Positions 1 to 7,731 of a stretch of 32,631 nt of DNA are shown here, one piece after another. Origin of the DNA: an uncultured Chthonomonas sp. (GTDB lineage: Bacteria > Armatimonadota > Chthonomonadetes > Chthonomonadales > Chthonomonadaceae). Location of the stretch: positions 1 to 32,631 of the forward strand of contig CAIJLM010000674.1 in NCBI GenBank assembly GCA_903821495.1. The letters run 5' to 3'. Under the pieces are notes generated by a model, which was not told the origin of the DNA, did no database searches, and saw only the letters and a list, made by a program, of their open reading frames with translations. Position 1 is the first letter of the stretch. Each line of letters starts with the position of its first letter. Both the position numbers and the translations under genes were made by a program.

Positions 1-1
1 A

Positions 2-60
2 AACTATTTTCAAAAATAGTTGAAAAACAGGCGCGAAATAGGAGTGAAACACCTGTTTTC
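2..60. repeat. Two adjacent inverted repeats (hairpins)
   Basis: The arms AACTATTTT (2-10) and AAAATAGTT (13-21) form a perfect 9-bp palindrome with a 2-nt centre. Immediately after it, GAAAAACAGG (22-31) pairs with CCTGTTTTC (52-60) with one bulge. The stretch is AT-rich and non-coding. It may be the 3' region of a gene outside the window or part of a repeat; its function is not evident. Confidence 0.5.
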
Positions 61-65
61 ATAAT

Positions 66-84
66 AAAAAAGGGCTTTCGCCCT
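66..84 (-). terminator. Rho-independent terminator, minus strand
   Basis: Read on the minus strand, AGGGC-GAA-AGCCCT forms a short GC-rich stem with a tight loop, followed directly by a run of T (plus-strand A66-A71). This is a textbook intrinsic terminator for leftward transcription. No minus-strand protein gene lies to its right before rapZ, so it may end a small RNA or a gene disrupted by the neighbouring insertion. Confidence 0.6.
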
Positions 85-130
85 GCTTGCATCCAGCAAT
101 CGCCCCACACGAGACTTCTGTCAAAAGGAG

Positions 131-315
131 GTAAGAGTTCAGGGTTGGACTTCTTCACATAACCTCACCCAACCTCTCCTTCGCAAAGGAGAGGAGTCTT
201 TGTGGTTTGAGATTGGGAAGTTTGTGTGAGTGGTTCCAAGTTTGGGGCTTTGTGCATTTTTTTCGCGTGTTTCGCGTGTTTCGCGGTTTTTACTCCCATA
301 ACCCTGAACTCTTAC
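131..315. mobile_element. MITE-like element with 16-bp TIRs and 9-bp target duplication
   Basis: GTAAGAGTTCAGGGTT (131-146) is exactly the reverse complement of AACCCTGAACTCTTAC (300-315). Each end is flanked by the same 9-bp word CAAAAGGAG (122-130 and 316-324). This is the signature of transposition with a 9-bp target site duplication. The 185-bp interior cannot encode a transposase. It holds a hairpin CCTCTCCTT/AAGGAGAGG (173-194) and a tandem CGCGTGTTT repeat (about 264-289). The element is most likely mobilised in trans by an IS whose ends match these TIRs. It lies just upstream of rapZ and may separate the gene from older upstream regulatory sequence. Confidence 0.8.
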
Positions 316-344
316 CAAAAGGAGAAGGAACCGCAAACTCGTGG

Positions 345-350
345 TACAAT
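345..350 (+). promoter_or_regulatory. Possible -10 box for rapZ
   Basis: TACAAT lies about 48 bp before the rapZ ATG and matches a sigma-70 type -10 box at five of six positions. No good -35 hexamer is visible at the usual distance, so this is only a candidate. It lies to the right of the MITE-like element, so the promoter would be outside the insertion. Confidence 0.35.
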
Positions 351-397
351 TAGGTAAGGTGTTGAACCAAAAACGATAGCGGGAGAACCTTCTTTCT

Positions 398-1321
398 ATG
401 CGACTGGTCATTGTTACGGGACCCTCTGGCACGGGCAAAACGCTCGCCCTCCACAGTTTTGAGGATGCCTCCTATTTTACGGTGGATAACCTCCCGCCGC
501 GAATGTTGCCGCAACTTATTCAGAGCGTGGAGGGCTTTGATAGAATCGCTGTCGTGGTGGATACCCGCTCCGGTAGCGCCTTCTTACATTTCGAGGAGGC
601 GATTCATCGTCTTCGCGCAGATAACACGGAGGTCGAAATTCTCTATCTGGACGCGAGCGATGAGACCTTAGTGCGCCGCTTCAAGGAGACGCGCCGTCCC
701 CACCCGCTGTTCATACCCTCCGCCGATGACCGAACGGAAGACGGTATTGTAGAGGCGATTCATACAGAGCGAACCCTGCTTGAAACCGCTCGCGCACTCG
801 CCGACTGCACGATAGACACCAGCTCTCTCTCCGCCTCCCAACTACGCGAGACCATACACTCTAGCTACGCGCAGGATACCCGACCCGGAATGATGATTAT
901 TATCACTTCGTTCGGGTTCAAGTACGGTCTCCCTGTGGATGCCGACCTCGTTTTCGATGTTCGCTTCCTCAATAACCCCTACTACCGCCCCGAACTTCGC
1001 AAACGCACAGGGCGCGACCCCGAAGTAGCCGCCTACATCTACCAAGACCCGCGCACTCAACCCTTCCTCGATAGGCTTCACGACCTCGTGATGTTCACTC
1101 TGCCGGAGTATCGGCGCGAGGGCAAGGCGTATGTGAATATCGCTATTGGGTGTACGGGCGGGAAGCACCGCTCTGTAGCGCTGACCGAAGAGCTAGCGAC
1201 CTACCTCCGCGACAGAGGCTATCACGCCGTCATACGCCACCGCGACATTCAGCTCGACTCGAACGGAGGCTCCGCGCTACTTCCTAATATCTCCCCGCCG
1301 ACTGCGGAGGTGACGCTATGA
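398..1321 (+). CDS. rapZ: RapZ / YvcJ family nucleotide-binding protein (RNase adapter)
   Basis: RapZ-family P-loop protein of 307 residues, slightly longer than the usual 285-295. The N-terminal Walker A is GPSGTGKT (residues 8-15), followed by the family segment YFTVDNLPP. The C-terminal half carries SFGFKYGLPVDADLVFDVRF and GCTGGKHRSV, which are diagnostic of the family. In Enterobacteria RapZ binds GlcN6P and delivers the sRNA GlmZ to RNase E, controlling glmS; in Gram-positives YvcJ is a nucleotide-binding protein linked to competence. The start is ATG, with GGGAGAA upstream. The stop overlaps the start of yvcK by 4 bp (ATGA), so the two are translationally coupled, as in many phyla. The enzymatic role is inferred from family only. 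Confidence 0.93.
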   Translation: MRLVIVTGPSGTGKTLALHSFEDASYFTVDNLPPRMLPQLIQSVEGFDRIAVVVDTRSGSAFLHFEEAIHRLRADNTEVEILYLDASDETLVRRFKETRRPHPLFIPSADDRTEDGIVEAIHTERTLLETARALADCTIDTSSLSASQLRETIHSSYAQDTRPGMMIIITSFGFKYGLPVDADLVFDVRFLNNPYYRPELRKRTGRDPEVAAYIYQDPRTQPFLDRLHDLVMFTLPEYRREGKAYVNIAIGCTGGKHRSVALTEELATYLRDRGYHAVIRHRDIQLDSNGGSALLPNISPPTAEVTL

Positions 1322-2700
1322 AAAAGTTTATCCCCTCCCTCAAGTGGCTCTATCCGGGAATGCAGGTCAAGCGTTGGGCGATTCTCGCTCTGCTTGGAAT
1401 CGCGCTCTTTCTGATTGGAATGGGGATGCGATTGCAGGGTCCCACACCCGAAGCGCACTGGCTCGCGGAGAAGATGTTTTTTTACTCGTTACACAGCGTA
1501 AGGGCGCTACAAGTCGGCTTGCTACTCAGCGTGTTGGGCGCTATCCTCTGTTTCTACTCCGCCTCCCGCCTCATACTTTCACTGGTGGGAGCGATAGAGC
1601 CGGAACGCGCTGATAGAGGGTTAGCCGATATTATCTACCAACGCCGCAAACTGAGTCAGGGGAAGCGCGTTGTGGTGATTGGCGGGGGAACGGGGCTTTC
1701 GACGCTGTTGCGGGGGCTTAAATACTACACTAGCAACCTTACGGCGATTGTCACCGTAGCGGACGATGGGGGGTCGTCGGGGAAAATCGTGAAGCAACTC
1801 AATATGCTTCCTCCGGGCGATATTCGGAACTGTCTTGTCGCCCTTGCCGATGACGAGACGCAGATGACCGAACTGTTTCAATATCGCTTCAAGCAGAGCG
1901 TTGCGCCAGAGAGTCCTGTCGCCGTTACGCGAAAAAGGGGGCAGGGCGCTACCGCCGTCGCTGAAAAACAAGAGACTCCCAACTTTGGCGAAGGGCTACG
2001 CGACCACGCCTTCGGAAACCTACTGATAGCCGCCATGTGCGCTATTAATAACGGCGATTTTCAGAAGGCGATACGCGAGACAAGTCGCGTTTTGAACGTG
2101 CGCGGGCGAGTCCTTCCTTCTACAGTGGAGCATATTCAACTACGCGCCGAGATGGAGGATGGCTCCACCCTTACGGGAGAGACGACGATTGCAGGGGCGC
2201 GGATGAAAATTATGCGGATGATGACCGTTCCCGAAAAACCGCACCCGCCCTCCGAAGTCCTTGAGGCGATTGAGAGCGCGGACGTAATAGTGCTAGGACC
2301 CGGTAGCGTCTTCACAAGTATTATCCCAAACCTGCTTGTGGAGGGCATTCCCGCCGCGATTCGCCGCTCGAAAGCCCGTAAAGTCTACGTCTGCAATGTA
2401 ATGACCCAACGCGGCGAAACAGAGGGATTCACCGTATTCGACCACATAGATACCATCGAACGACACGCCGGACAGCGTATTTTCGACTATGTGCTTATCA
2501 ATACAGGGGAACCCGCGCAGGAGACTCTGGAGCGATACCGCAAATCGGGGGCGCAAATCGTGGTGAATGATATAGATAAGGTGAAGGCGGCGGGGTATCG
2601 TCCATTGACTGGAAACTTTCTAAATGAGACCGATATTGTACGCCATAACTCGGAAGAGCTGGCGCGAACAATTATGGCGCTATCTGCAAGTAAAAAGTAG
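1318..2700 (+). CDS. yvcK: YvcK/GlmR gluconeogenesis factor, membrane-anchored
   Basis: CofD-like/YvcK family protein, 460 residues. The conserved core begins with VVIGGGTGLSTLLRGLKYY, then TVADDGGSSG and PPGDIRNCL, which form the UDP-sugar or phospholactate-transferase-like binding site. In Bacillus and Listeria this protein (GlmR) binds UDP-GlcNAc and stimulates GlmS, steering carbon to cell-wall precursors. Two hydrophobic segments lie before the core (roughly residues 20-40 and 55-85), so the protein is predicted to be membrane-anchored; Bacillus YvcK lacks these, but N-terminally extended forms occur in other phyla. A low-conservation insertion rich in Ala, Lys and Gln (about residues 200-220) follows QYRFKQ. 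It is coupled to rapZ. The usual third partner, whiA, is absent. Confidence 0.9.
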   Translation: MKKFIPSLKWLYPGMQVKRWAILALLGIALFLIGMGMRLQGPTPEAHWLAEKMFFYSLHSVRALQVGLLLSVLGAILCFYSASRLILSLVGAIEPERADRGLADIIYQRRKLSQGKRVVVIGGGTGLSTLLRGLKYYTSNLTAIVTVADDGGSSGKIVKQLNMLPPGDIRNCLVALADDETQMTELFQYRFKQSVAPESPVAVTRKRGQGATAVAEKQETPNFGEGLRDHAFGNLLIAAMCAINNGDFQKAIRETSRVLNVRGRVLPSTVEHIQLRAEMEDGSTLTGETTIAGARMKIMRMMTVPEKPHPPSEVLEAIESADVIVLGPGSVFTSIIPNLLVEGIPAAIRRSKARKVYVCNVMTQRGETEGFTVFDHIDTIERHAGQRIFDYVLINTGEPAQETLERYRKSGAQIVVNDIDKVKAAGYRPLTGNFLNETDIVRHNSEELARTIMALSASKK

Positions 2701-2717
2701 GAAGAAGTCCTCTGGTC

Positions 2718-2831
2718 GTAACTACTCACGCTCCATTTTTGCGGAAAGTTTCTTAAAAACAGCCATTTTCCCGAATGAGAGAACAGACGTTTTCAGGAAA
2801 ATACGTCGAAGAGGGAAGCGCGAGTAGTTAC
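2718..2831. repeat. MITE-like inverted-repeat element between convergent genes
   Basis: GTAACTACTC (2718-2727) is the exact reverse complement of GAGTAGTTAC (2822-2831), and pairing continues imperfectly inward (ACGCTCC against GAAGCGC). The element is flanked by near-identical words CTCTGGTC (2710-2717) and CTTTGGTC (2832-2839), 7 of 8 matching, as an aged target duplication would be. No ORF lies inside. It fills the gap between the convergent genes yvcK and ftcD and could also act as a transcriptional barrier. It is less certain than the 131-315 element. Confidence 0.45.
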
Positions 2832-2864
2832 CTTTGGTCAGGGGTTTCAACCTCCGTCCCTAGA

Positions 2865-3770
2865 TTACTCTAGCCATGTCTCCAAAATCTGCGTTGGGCG
2901 ATAGGCTCTCCACAGTATCGTTTCGGGCGGTCTACCGCCCAGTAAAGCCCTCGGAATCGCGCCGATAATCTCGCTCTCGTAGACCGCCGCGCCCAACTCC
3001 ATCGCCCACTCCCGCACCGCCTCAAAAACAGACGGAAGCGTCATACTCTCCGGTTGAGTCAGGTTCATAGAGACCTGCGCCCTCTTTTGCGACTCCAGTA
3101 GTAGCCCCAAAGCGCGAACTCCCGCCCACTCAGAGGTACGCTCTCGCTCCTCGCGAATCCGTTTCGCAATCGCTTTCGCGACGCTTACATCGGAGGTCAA
3201 GAGGTTGATGTTATAGGCGACGAGGGGGGGACGCGCCCCGACAATCGCGATTCCTGCGGTAGGGTGAGCGCGGGAGCCTCCGAAGTCAGGGGCGTGGTCG
3301 CCTATCAGTTCTCTACCCTGTAGCGCCTCGAAGCCGCCTCTGCGAAGGGCGGGCAGGGCGGAAGAGCGTCCCGGTTTCGCCGACCATTCGTAGAGATAGA
3401 CGGGTAGATTGCAGGTTCGCGCAAGGTCTTCGCCTATCGCGCAGGAGAGCGCAACCGCCTCTTCACGACTCGCATGGCGTAGAGGAACCACTGGAAGCAC
3501 ATCTATCGCCCCGACTCGCGGATGCACCCCAGCGTGTTGGCGCATATCTATTCGCGACACAGCGACTCGCGCCGCCGCCACCGCCGCTCTCCGCACTCCC
3601 GCCGCATCCCCCAAGAAGGTCATCACGCAACGGTTATGGTCGTAGTCGGCGGAGTAGTCTATTAGGCGAACGCCGGAGACGCTCTGTATCGCGTCGGCGA
3701 TGGCGTGAACAACCTCCAAGCGCTGTCCCTCGCTGAAATTCGGGACGCACTGATAGACGGCGGGCGGCAA
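2865..3770 (-). CDS. ftcD: Glutamate formiminotransferase (monofunctional FtcD N-domain)
   Basis: Transfers the formimino group from N-formiminoglutamate to tetrahydrofolate, the last step of one histidine-degradation route. The N-terminus QCVPNFSEG and the HAGVHPRVGAIDVLPVVP block (H79 and H83 include the expected catalytic His) are characteristic. At 301 residues it has the two formiminotransferase subdomains but lacks the cyclodeaminase domain of the bifunctional 540-residue enzyme. The only sensible start is TTG at 3770, five bases after the upstream SDR stop, so the two genes form a compact pair. No other histidine-utilisation genes are in the window; the folate one-carbon role is inferred from family. 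Confidence 0.9.
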   Translation of the reverse strand: MPPAVYQCVPNFSEGQRLEVVHAIADAIQSVSGVRLIDYSADYDHNRCVMTFLGDAAGVRRAAVAAARVAVSRIDMRQHAGVHPRVGAIDVLPVVPLRHASREEAVALSCAIGEDLARTCNLPVYLYEWSAKPGRSSALPALRRGGFEALQGRELIGDHAPDFGGSRAHPTAGIAIVGARPPLVAYNINLLTSDVSVAKAIAKRIREERERTSEWAGVRALGLLLESQKRAQVSMNLTQPESMTLPSVFEAVREWAMELGAAVYESEIIGAIPRALLGGRPPETILWRAYRPTQILETWLE

Positions 3771-3775
3771 CGTTT

Positions 3776-4534
3776 CTATACCGCCATGCCTCCATCCACC
3801 ACGAGACCGGAGCCTGTGATAAAGGCGGACTCGTCGGAGGCGAGATAGAGCGCGGCGTAGGCGACATCTTGGGGCTTGCCGATTCGCCCCACTGGTTGCC
3901 TATCTTCAAAGGCTTTACGCGCTACAATGGGGTCGGGCGAACTCTCAATTCGTTGTTTGAGAGAGGGAGTCTCAATGGTAGCGGGCGAGATGTAGACGAC
4001 GCGAACGCCCTCCTTCGCATGGTCTAGGGCGACGGCGCGGGTCAGCCCGATAACGCCCCCTTTCGCGGCGGAGTAGATAGCGCGATTGGTAATCCCCATC
4101 ATCCCTGCGACGCTCGCCATGTTGATTATCACGCCGCCGCCCTGTTCACGCATCAGCGGAACCGCGTACTTGCATCCTAAAAACACGCTTTTGAGCGTAG
4201 TGGCTATCTGCTCGTCCCAATCCTCTTCGGTATTGTCCTCCACGCGCCCCTGCGCGACGGTTCCGGCGTTGTTGAAGAGGACGTTCACCTTGCCGTAAGC
4301 CTCCACCGTCGCCTCTAGCATACGCTTCACCTCTTCGCCTTTAGCGACATCTATCGTAAGGGCTATCGCTTTGCCGCCCTCTTGCGTAATGAGGTCTGCG
4401 GTCTCTTGCGCGGCGACTCCGTTCCTGTCCGCCACGACGACGGACGCGCCCTCGCGTGCAAAAACCAGAGCGGTCTCTCGCCCGATTCCGGCTCCCGCTC
4501 CCGTTATAACGGCTACTTTATCCTTCAATCTCAT
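3776..4534 (-). CDS. SDR family NAD(P)-dependent oxidoreductase
   Basis: Classical short-chain dehydrogenase of 252 residues. The cofactor motif TGAGAGIG (11-18), NNAG (88-91), catalytic Ser141 and the Y154-x3-K158 pair in YSAAKGG are all present. The acidic D36 after the second strand (VVVADRN) favours NAD over NADP. The position normally held by the catalytic-tetrad Asn (NxKG-like) reads TTLKSVFLG, that is Thr rather than Asn, which is unusual. The C-terminus ITGSGLVVDGGMAV is typical. A good ribosome site (AAGGAGAG) precedes the ATG. It is followed within 5 bp by ftcD. The substrate cannot be told from sequence; 3-oxoacyl or sugar/steroid alcohols are all possible. Confidence 0.85.
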   Translation of the reverse strand: MRLKDKVAVITGAGAGIGRETALVFAREGASVVVADRNGVAAQETADLITQEGGKAIALTIDVAKGEEVKRMLEATVEAYGKVNVLFNNAGTVAQGRVEDNTEEDWDEQIATTLKSVFLGCKYAVPLMREQGGGVIINMASVAGMMGITNRAIYSAAKGGVIGLTRAVALDHAKEGVRVVYISPATIETPSLKQRIESSPDPIVARKAFEDRQPVGRIGKPQDVAYAALYLASDESAFITGSGLVVDGGMAV

Positions 4535-4577
4535 CGTAAAACACTCTCCTTATTTTTGGTTTGAAACGCAAAATACC

Positions 4578-4810
4578 CCACATCCCGCTTCGGGAAGGGG
4601 AATGCAACCCCTCTCCAACCTCTCCCCGAAACGGAGAGAGGCGAATGCCCGGTACTCAAAGCCACCCCACACCCCGTAGACCCTCTGCCCCTTCACAAGG
4701 GAAGGGCGAATGCCGATGACGAAAGGCTTATCGCACTCCTCAAAAGTCGTCAGTAGACGGGAGCATTGCAAGTCTCCCCTTCCGACATCCCTCCCTTTCC
4801 GAAGGGGAGA
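4578..4810. repeat. Cluster of REP-like hairpins
   Basis: The 337-bp gap between the SDR gene and hfq holds no gene but four consecutive palindromes. They are CCCG/CGGG at 4584-4594, CCTCTCC/GGAGAGAGG at 4619-4641, CCCTTC/GAAGGG at 4688-4706, and a perfect 10-bp TCTCCCCTTC/GAAGGGGAGA at 4773-4810. The second and third are each followed by CGAATGCC and the first by a similar GAATGC, so they look like diverged copies of one unit. The CCTCTCC-type arms recur inside the 131-315 element and at 24026-24052. This resembles REP/BIME families in other bacteria. Confidence 0.6.
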
Positions 4811-4845
4811 AGAAAGAAAGAGAGAGAGGTTTTCGCCTCTCTCTC
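4811..4845 (-). terminator. Rho-independent terminator of hfq
   Basis: On the minus strand a perfect 10-bp stem GAGAGAGAGG/CCTCTCTCTC (plus positions 4820-4845) with a CGAAAA loop is followed by a T-rich tail TTTCTTTCT (4811-4819). It lies 27 bp past the hfq stop and ends the mtaB-miaA-hfq unit. Confidence 0.8.
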
Positions 4846-4871
4846 CCTCTGTAGTACGCGATAGAGCGCAG

Positions 4872-5177
4872 TTATGACGTAGGCGGAAGCGGGGGGCGTG
4901 GCTCACGCGGTTCACGGGACTCTCTGTCGGCGGAGTGGTCGCGGTTCTGGTCTGTATAGAACGAGACCGCGCGCGCTGGCACGATAGAGGTCACAGCGTG
5001 TTTATAGACGAGTTGGGTGGGCTTCCCAATCGAGTCGAGCAGAATGGTGAAAGCGTCGAAACCCCGAACATGACCACGCAACTGCACCCCGCCAATGAGG
5101 TAGATGGTCACGCCAATGTTCTCTTTACGAACCTGATTCAGGAAGATGTCCTGTAGGTTTAACTGCGATTTATTCAT
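4872..5177 (-). CDS. hfq: RNA chaperone Hfq
   Basis: Sm-like hexameric RNA chaperone that pairs small RNAs with mRNAs. Residues 6-65 form the Sm core: [20 protein letters not shown] leads into strand pairs [12 protein letters not shown] and FTILLDS, and the Sm2 motif reads [10 protein letters not shown] (compare the typical YKHAISTVVP). The C-terminal 30 residues are disordered and rich in Arg, Glu and Pro ([14 protein letters not shown]), with charge repeats that are lineage-specific. The start is ATG with AAGGAG 8 bp upstream. It lies 69 bp downstream of miaA on the same strand, the classical miaA-hfq order, and is followed by a strong terminator. Its presence implies sRNA-based regulation in this organism. 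Confidence 0.95.
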   Translation of the reverse strand: MNKSQLNLQDIFLNQVRKENIGVTIYLIGGVQLRGHVRGFDAFTILLDSIGKPTQLVYKHAVTSIVPARAVSFYTDQNRDHSADRESREPREPRPPLPPTS

Positions 5178-5246
5178 CTTGGTATCTCCTTCCCTGCTAG
5201 AAAATTGAGGGAAAACAAAAGAAATGCAAACGGCAAACCGCGCCCT

Positions 5247-6221
5247 CTATTCACTTGGTATCTTGCTTAGTATCTGTAGGGCGACATCTATGGGAGACCT
5301 ATCGGAAACGTCGAGCCACTCGATAAGCGGGTCGGCGCGAAACCACGTCTGTTGGCGTTTGGCATAGCGCCGCGTGTTTTGTTGGATAGTCTCAACGGCT
5401 GTTTGGTAGTCGCTCTCTCTATTCAGGTAGGCGACTAACTCTTTATAACCCAGACTCTTGAGGGCGGCGAGGTTTGCGGGAACCCCTTTTTCGAGCAGGG
5501 TTCGCACTTCACTCTCAAAGCCCGCCTCCATCATCTGCAACACCCGCGCATCGATACGGGCGTAGAGTTCAGGGCGCGGAAGCGATAGCCCAAAGCGGCG
5601 CGCGAACCTACGCCGACTTGGGTCATCGTCCTGCACACTCCACTGCGAGAGGGGAACGCCTGTTATCTGAAACACCTCTAGGGCGCGAACGATACGCACT
5701 CCGTCGTTGGGATGTAGTCGTCGGGCGGTAACGCCATCTACATACTGCAACCTAGCGTGTAGCGCGTTCGCCCCTGCGCTCGCCAACTCCTCGCGGAGGG
5801 CGGCGCGAATCTCCGGATTCTCCGGCGTTTGCGCTAAAGTCCAGTTATCCAGTAGAGAGCGTATATACAGCCCCGTACCTCCGCAGACGATAACTCGTTT
5901 ACCGCGTTCGACAATCTCCTGAAACGCCGCTTCCGCTCGTAGTTTCCACGCTGATACGGTGAACTGCACGTCGGGTTCCACGATATTGAGCAGGTGAAAC
6001 GGAATACGCGCACGCTCTTCATACGTCGGCTTCGCGGTTCCTATGTCCATTCCGACGTAGATTTGCATCGAGTCGGCGTTGATGATTTCGGCGTTCCATC
6101 TCTCCGCCAACGCCATCGCGACAGCCGTTTTTCCTACTGCGGTAGACCCTACAATCACGATAGGCGGGTAGTTGCGCCAAAGAGCGTCAAAAGCGGTCGG
6201 TGGAGCCTCGTCAGTTGGCAA
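5247..6221 (-). CDS. miaA: tRNA dimethylallyltransferase MiaA
   Basis: Adds a dimethylallyl group to N6 of A37 in tRNAs reading UNN codons. Walker A is GSTAVGKT (25-32). The family motifs ADSMQIYVGMDIGTAKPT (49-66), VCGGTGLYIRSLL and the C-terminal KSLGYKELVAYL and NTRRYAKRQQTWFR are all present. At 324 residues it has the usual length. The start appears to be TTG at 6221, preceded by AAAAAAGGGG; the N-terminal 18 residues before the P-loop strand are poorly conserved. It follows mtaB by 16 bp and precedes hfq, forming a tRNA-modification/RNA-chaperone operon. Confidence 0.93.
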   Translation of the reverse strand: MPTDEAPPTAFDALWRNYPPIVIVGSTAVGKTAVAMALAERWNAEIINADSMQIYVGMDIGTAKPTYEERARIPFHLLNIVEPDVQFTVSAWKLRAEAAFQEIVERGKRVIVCGGTGLYIRSLLDNWTLAQTPENPEIRAALREELASAGANALHARLQYVDGVTARRLHPNDGVRIVRALEVFQITGVPLSQWSVQDDDPSRRRFARRFGLSLPRPELYARIDARVLQMMEAGFESEVRTLLEKGVPANLAALKSLGYKELVAYLNRESDYQTAVETIQQNTRRYAKRQQTWFRADPLIEWLDVSDRSPIDVALQILSKIPSE

Positions 6222-6237
6222 AGTAACCCCTTTTTTG

Positions 6238-7731
6238 TTACCTAAGCGCGGCGGTCAGCGTAGCCAGCGGGATAAAGTGCGCGTCGTCGGGAGCCTCTAG
6301 CGGCGCGAAGTGCGCCCCTCCGGCTTCGCCGATAGCGCCATCGCTCGTCGGCTCTAGTAGTTGCACCGGAACCACTCGCCCCACGAGATGCGCCCCTCCC
6401 GTGAACTGTACGCGAATGTAGTTGCTTGTGTAGCCGCCTAGCAGTCCTGTCGCGCCCTCCCCGCTGATTGGAACCGGGATATTGCCTTCATTGCCGCTTG
6501 CGCCGCTCTCCGTTTCGGGCGCAGTTTTGCCCTCTACAAGAACGGGAAGCGTTCTCCCTATATATTGACGTATAAAAGCCTGCTGAGTTTCGCGGCACGC
6601 GGCGGCGAGAACTTTGCTTCGCGCCTCTTTTGTCTCTTCTGAAACCTGTTCGCGAACATCGGCGGCGGGAGTATTGGGGCGCGGCGAGTAGCGGAAGATG
6701 TGGGCGCGGGCGAAGCCAACCGTTCGCACGACATGAAGCGTACTCTCAAACTCCGCCTCGCCCTCGCCGGGAAAGCCTACCATAATATCGGCGGTCAGCG
6801 CAAGGCTGGGTATGCGCTCGTAAGCCGTTCTGCACCGTTCGAGATAGAAATCTTGGTCGTAGGGGCGGTTCATAGCGCGAAGGACGCTGGTATCGCCGCT
6901 TTGCAAGGGAATGTGGAGATGAGGGCAGAGTTTTGGCTCCGTTGCGAACGCATCCAGTAGCCTATCTGTCACCTGCGTCGGCTCGATAGAGGAGAGGCGC
7001 ACCCGCTCAATACCGTCCACCTTCGCTATCCTGCGGAGAATATCGGAGAGGTCTACCTCTAGGGCGGGCTGTTGGTTCAGGTAGGCGCGAGGCATATCCG
7101 CGCCGGGAGTCGCCTTGAATCCATCCTGCCCATACGCGCCCACTAAAACTCCTGTCACCACAACCTCTTTGTAGCCCTGCTCTACTTTTCGGCGGACTTC
7201 GCTTAGAATGTCGTCGGGCGTGCGAGAGAGCATAAGACTGCGAGTGTAGGGGATGGAGCAGAAGGCGCAGAAGACGTTGCACCCATCCTGCACCTTGAGG
7301 GTGGCGCGTGTCCGCCGGTGGAAGGGACGCTCTAGCGCGGGGGGCGGGGCGCTCTCTAGTTGGGTGTGTAGTTCGGGGAAGCCCTCTAAAACGTAGCGAA
7401 GCGTTTCGAGTTTGTGTTGGTTGGGAACGATGAGGCTGGCTTCGTCAACGGTTTCGCCCTTAATTCGCGCCATCTCGCCGTAACAGCCGGTCATTACGAC
7501 CACTGCGTCGGGGTTCAGGCGCGATACGCGGCGAAGCATCTGGCGGGATTTGCGCTCGGCGGCTTGCGTAACGGAGCAGGTGTTGATAACGTAGACATCG
7601 GCGGGGGTATTGAACTCGGTGATGGCGAAGCCGCGCTCCTCGAACGATTCGAGGATACGTTGGGTCTCGTACTGGTTGACTTTACACCCTAGCGTAGTGA
7701 AGGCGGCTGTCGGCGCTGTCATCGGTCGCAT
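6238..7731 (-). CDS. mtaB: tRNA (t6A37)-methylthiotransferase MtaB
   Basis: Radical-SAM methylthiotransferase that converts t6A37 to ms2t6A37 in tRNA. N-terminal cluster cysteines are C16 (TTLGCKVNQYE), C52 (NTCSVT) and C83 (TGCYG). The radical SAM motif is CNVFCAFC (C151, C155, C158). The start TTLGCKVNQYET is typical of MtaB rather than MiaB. The TRAM-like C-terminal RNA-binding region (YIRVQFTGGAHLVGRVVPVQL) is preceded by a Gly/Glu-rich insertion (about 420-440), and there is a further 25-residue tail. At 497 residues it is longer than the usual 430-450. The ATG follows AAGGGAG. Pairing with miaA is notable, because MiaA's usual sulfur partner is MiaB. Confidence 0.9.
   Translation of the reverse strand: MRPMTAPTAAFTTLGCKVNQYETQRILESFEERGFAITEFNTPADVYVINTCSVTQAAERKSRQMLRRVSRLNPDAVVVMTGCYGEMARIKGETVDEASLIVPNQHKLETLRYVLEGFPELHTQLESAPPPALERPFHRRTRATLKVQDGCNVFCAFCSIPYTRSLMLSRTPDDILSEVRRKVEQGYKEVVVTGVLVGAYGQDGFKATPGADMPRAYLNQQPALEVDLSDILRRIAKVDGIERVRLSSIEPTQVTDRLLDAFATEPKLCPHLHIPLQSGDTSVLRAMNRPYDQDFYLERCRTAYERIPSLALTADIMVGFPGEGEAEFESTLHVVRTVGFARAHIFRYSPRPNTPAADVREQVSEETKEARSKVLAAACRETQQAFIRQYIGRTLPVLVEGKTAPETESGASGNEGNIPVPISGEGATGLLGGYTSNYIRVQFTGGAHLVGRVVPVQLLEPTSDGAIGEAGGAHFAPLEAPDDAHFIPLATLTAALR

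Noticed and set aside
139-438. 99-residue open frame on the minus strand
   Set aside because: It spans the MITE-like element and the rapZ start, with no protein-like pattern.
3409-3909. Open frames overlapping ftcD and the SDR gene on both strands
   Set aside because: They are shadows caused by high GC at third positions; the family matches lie in the chosen frames.
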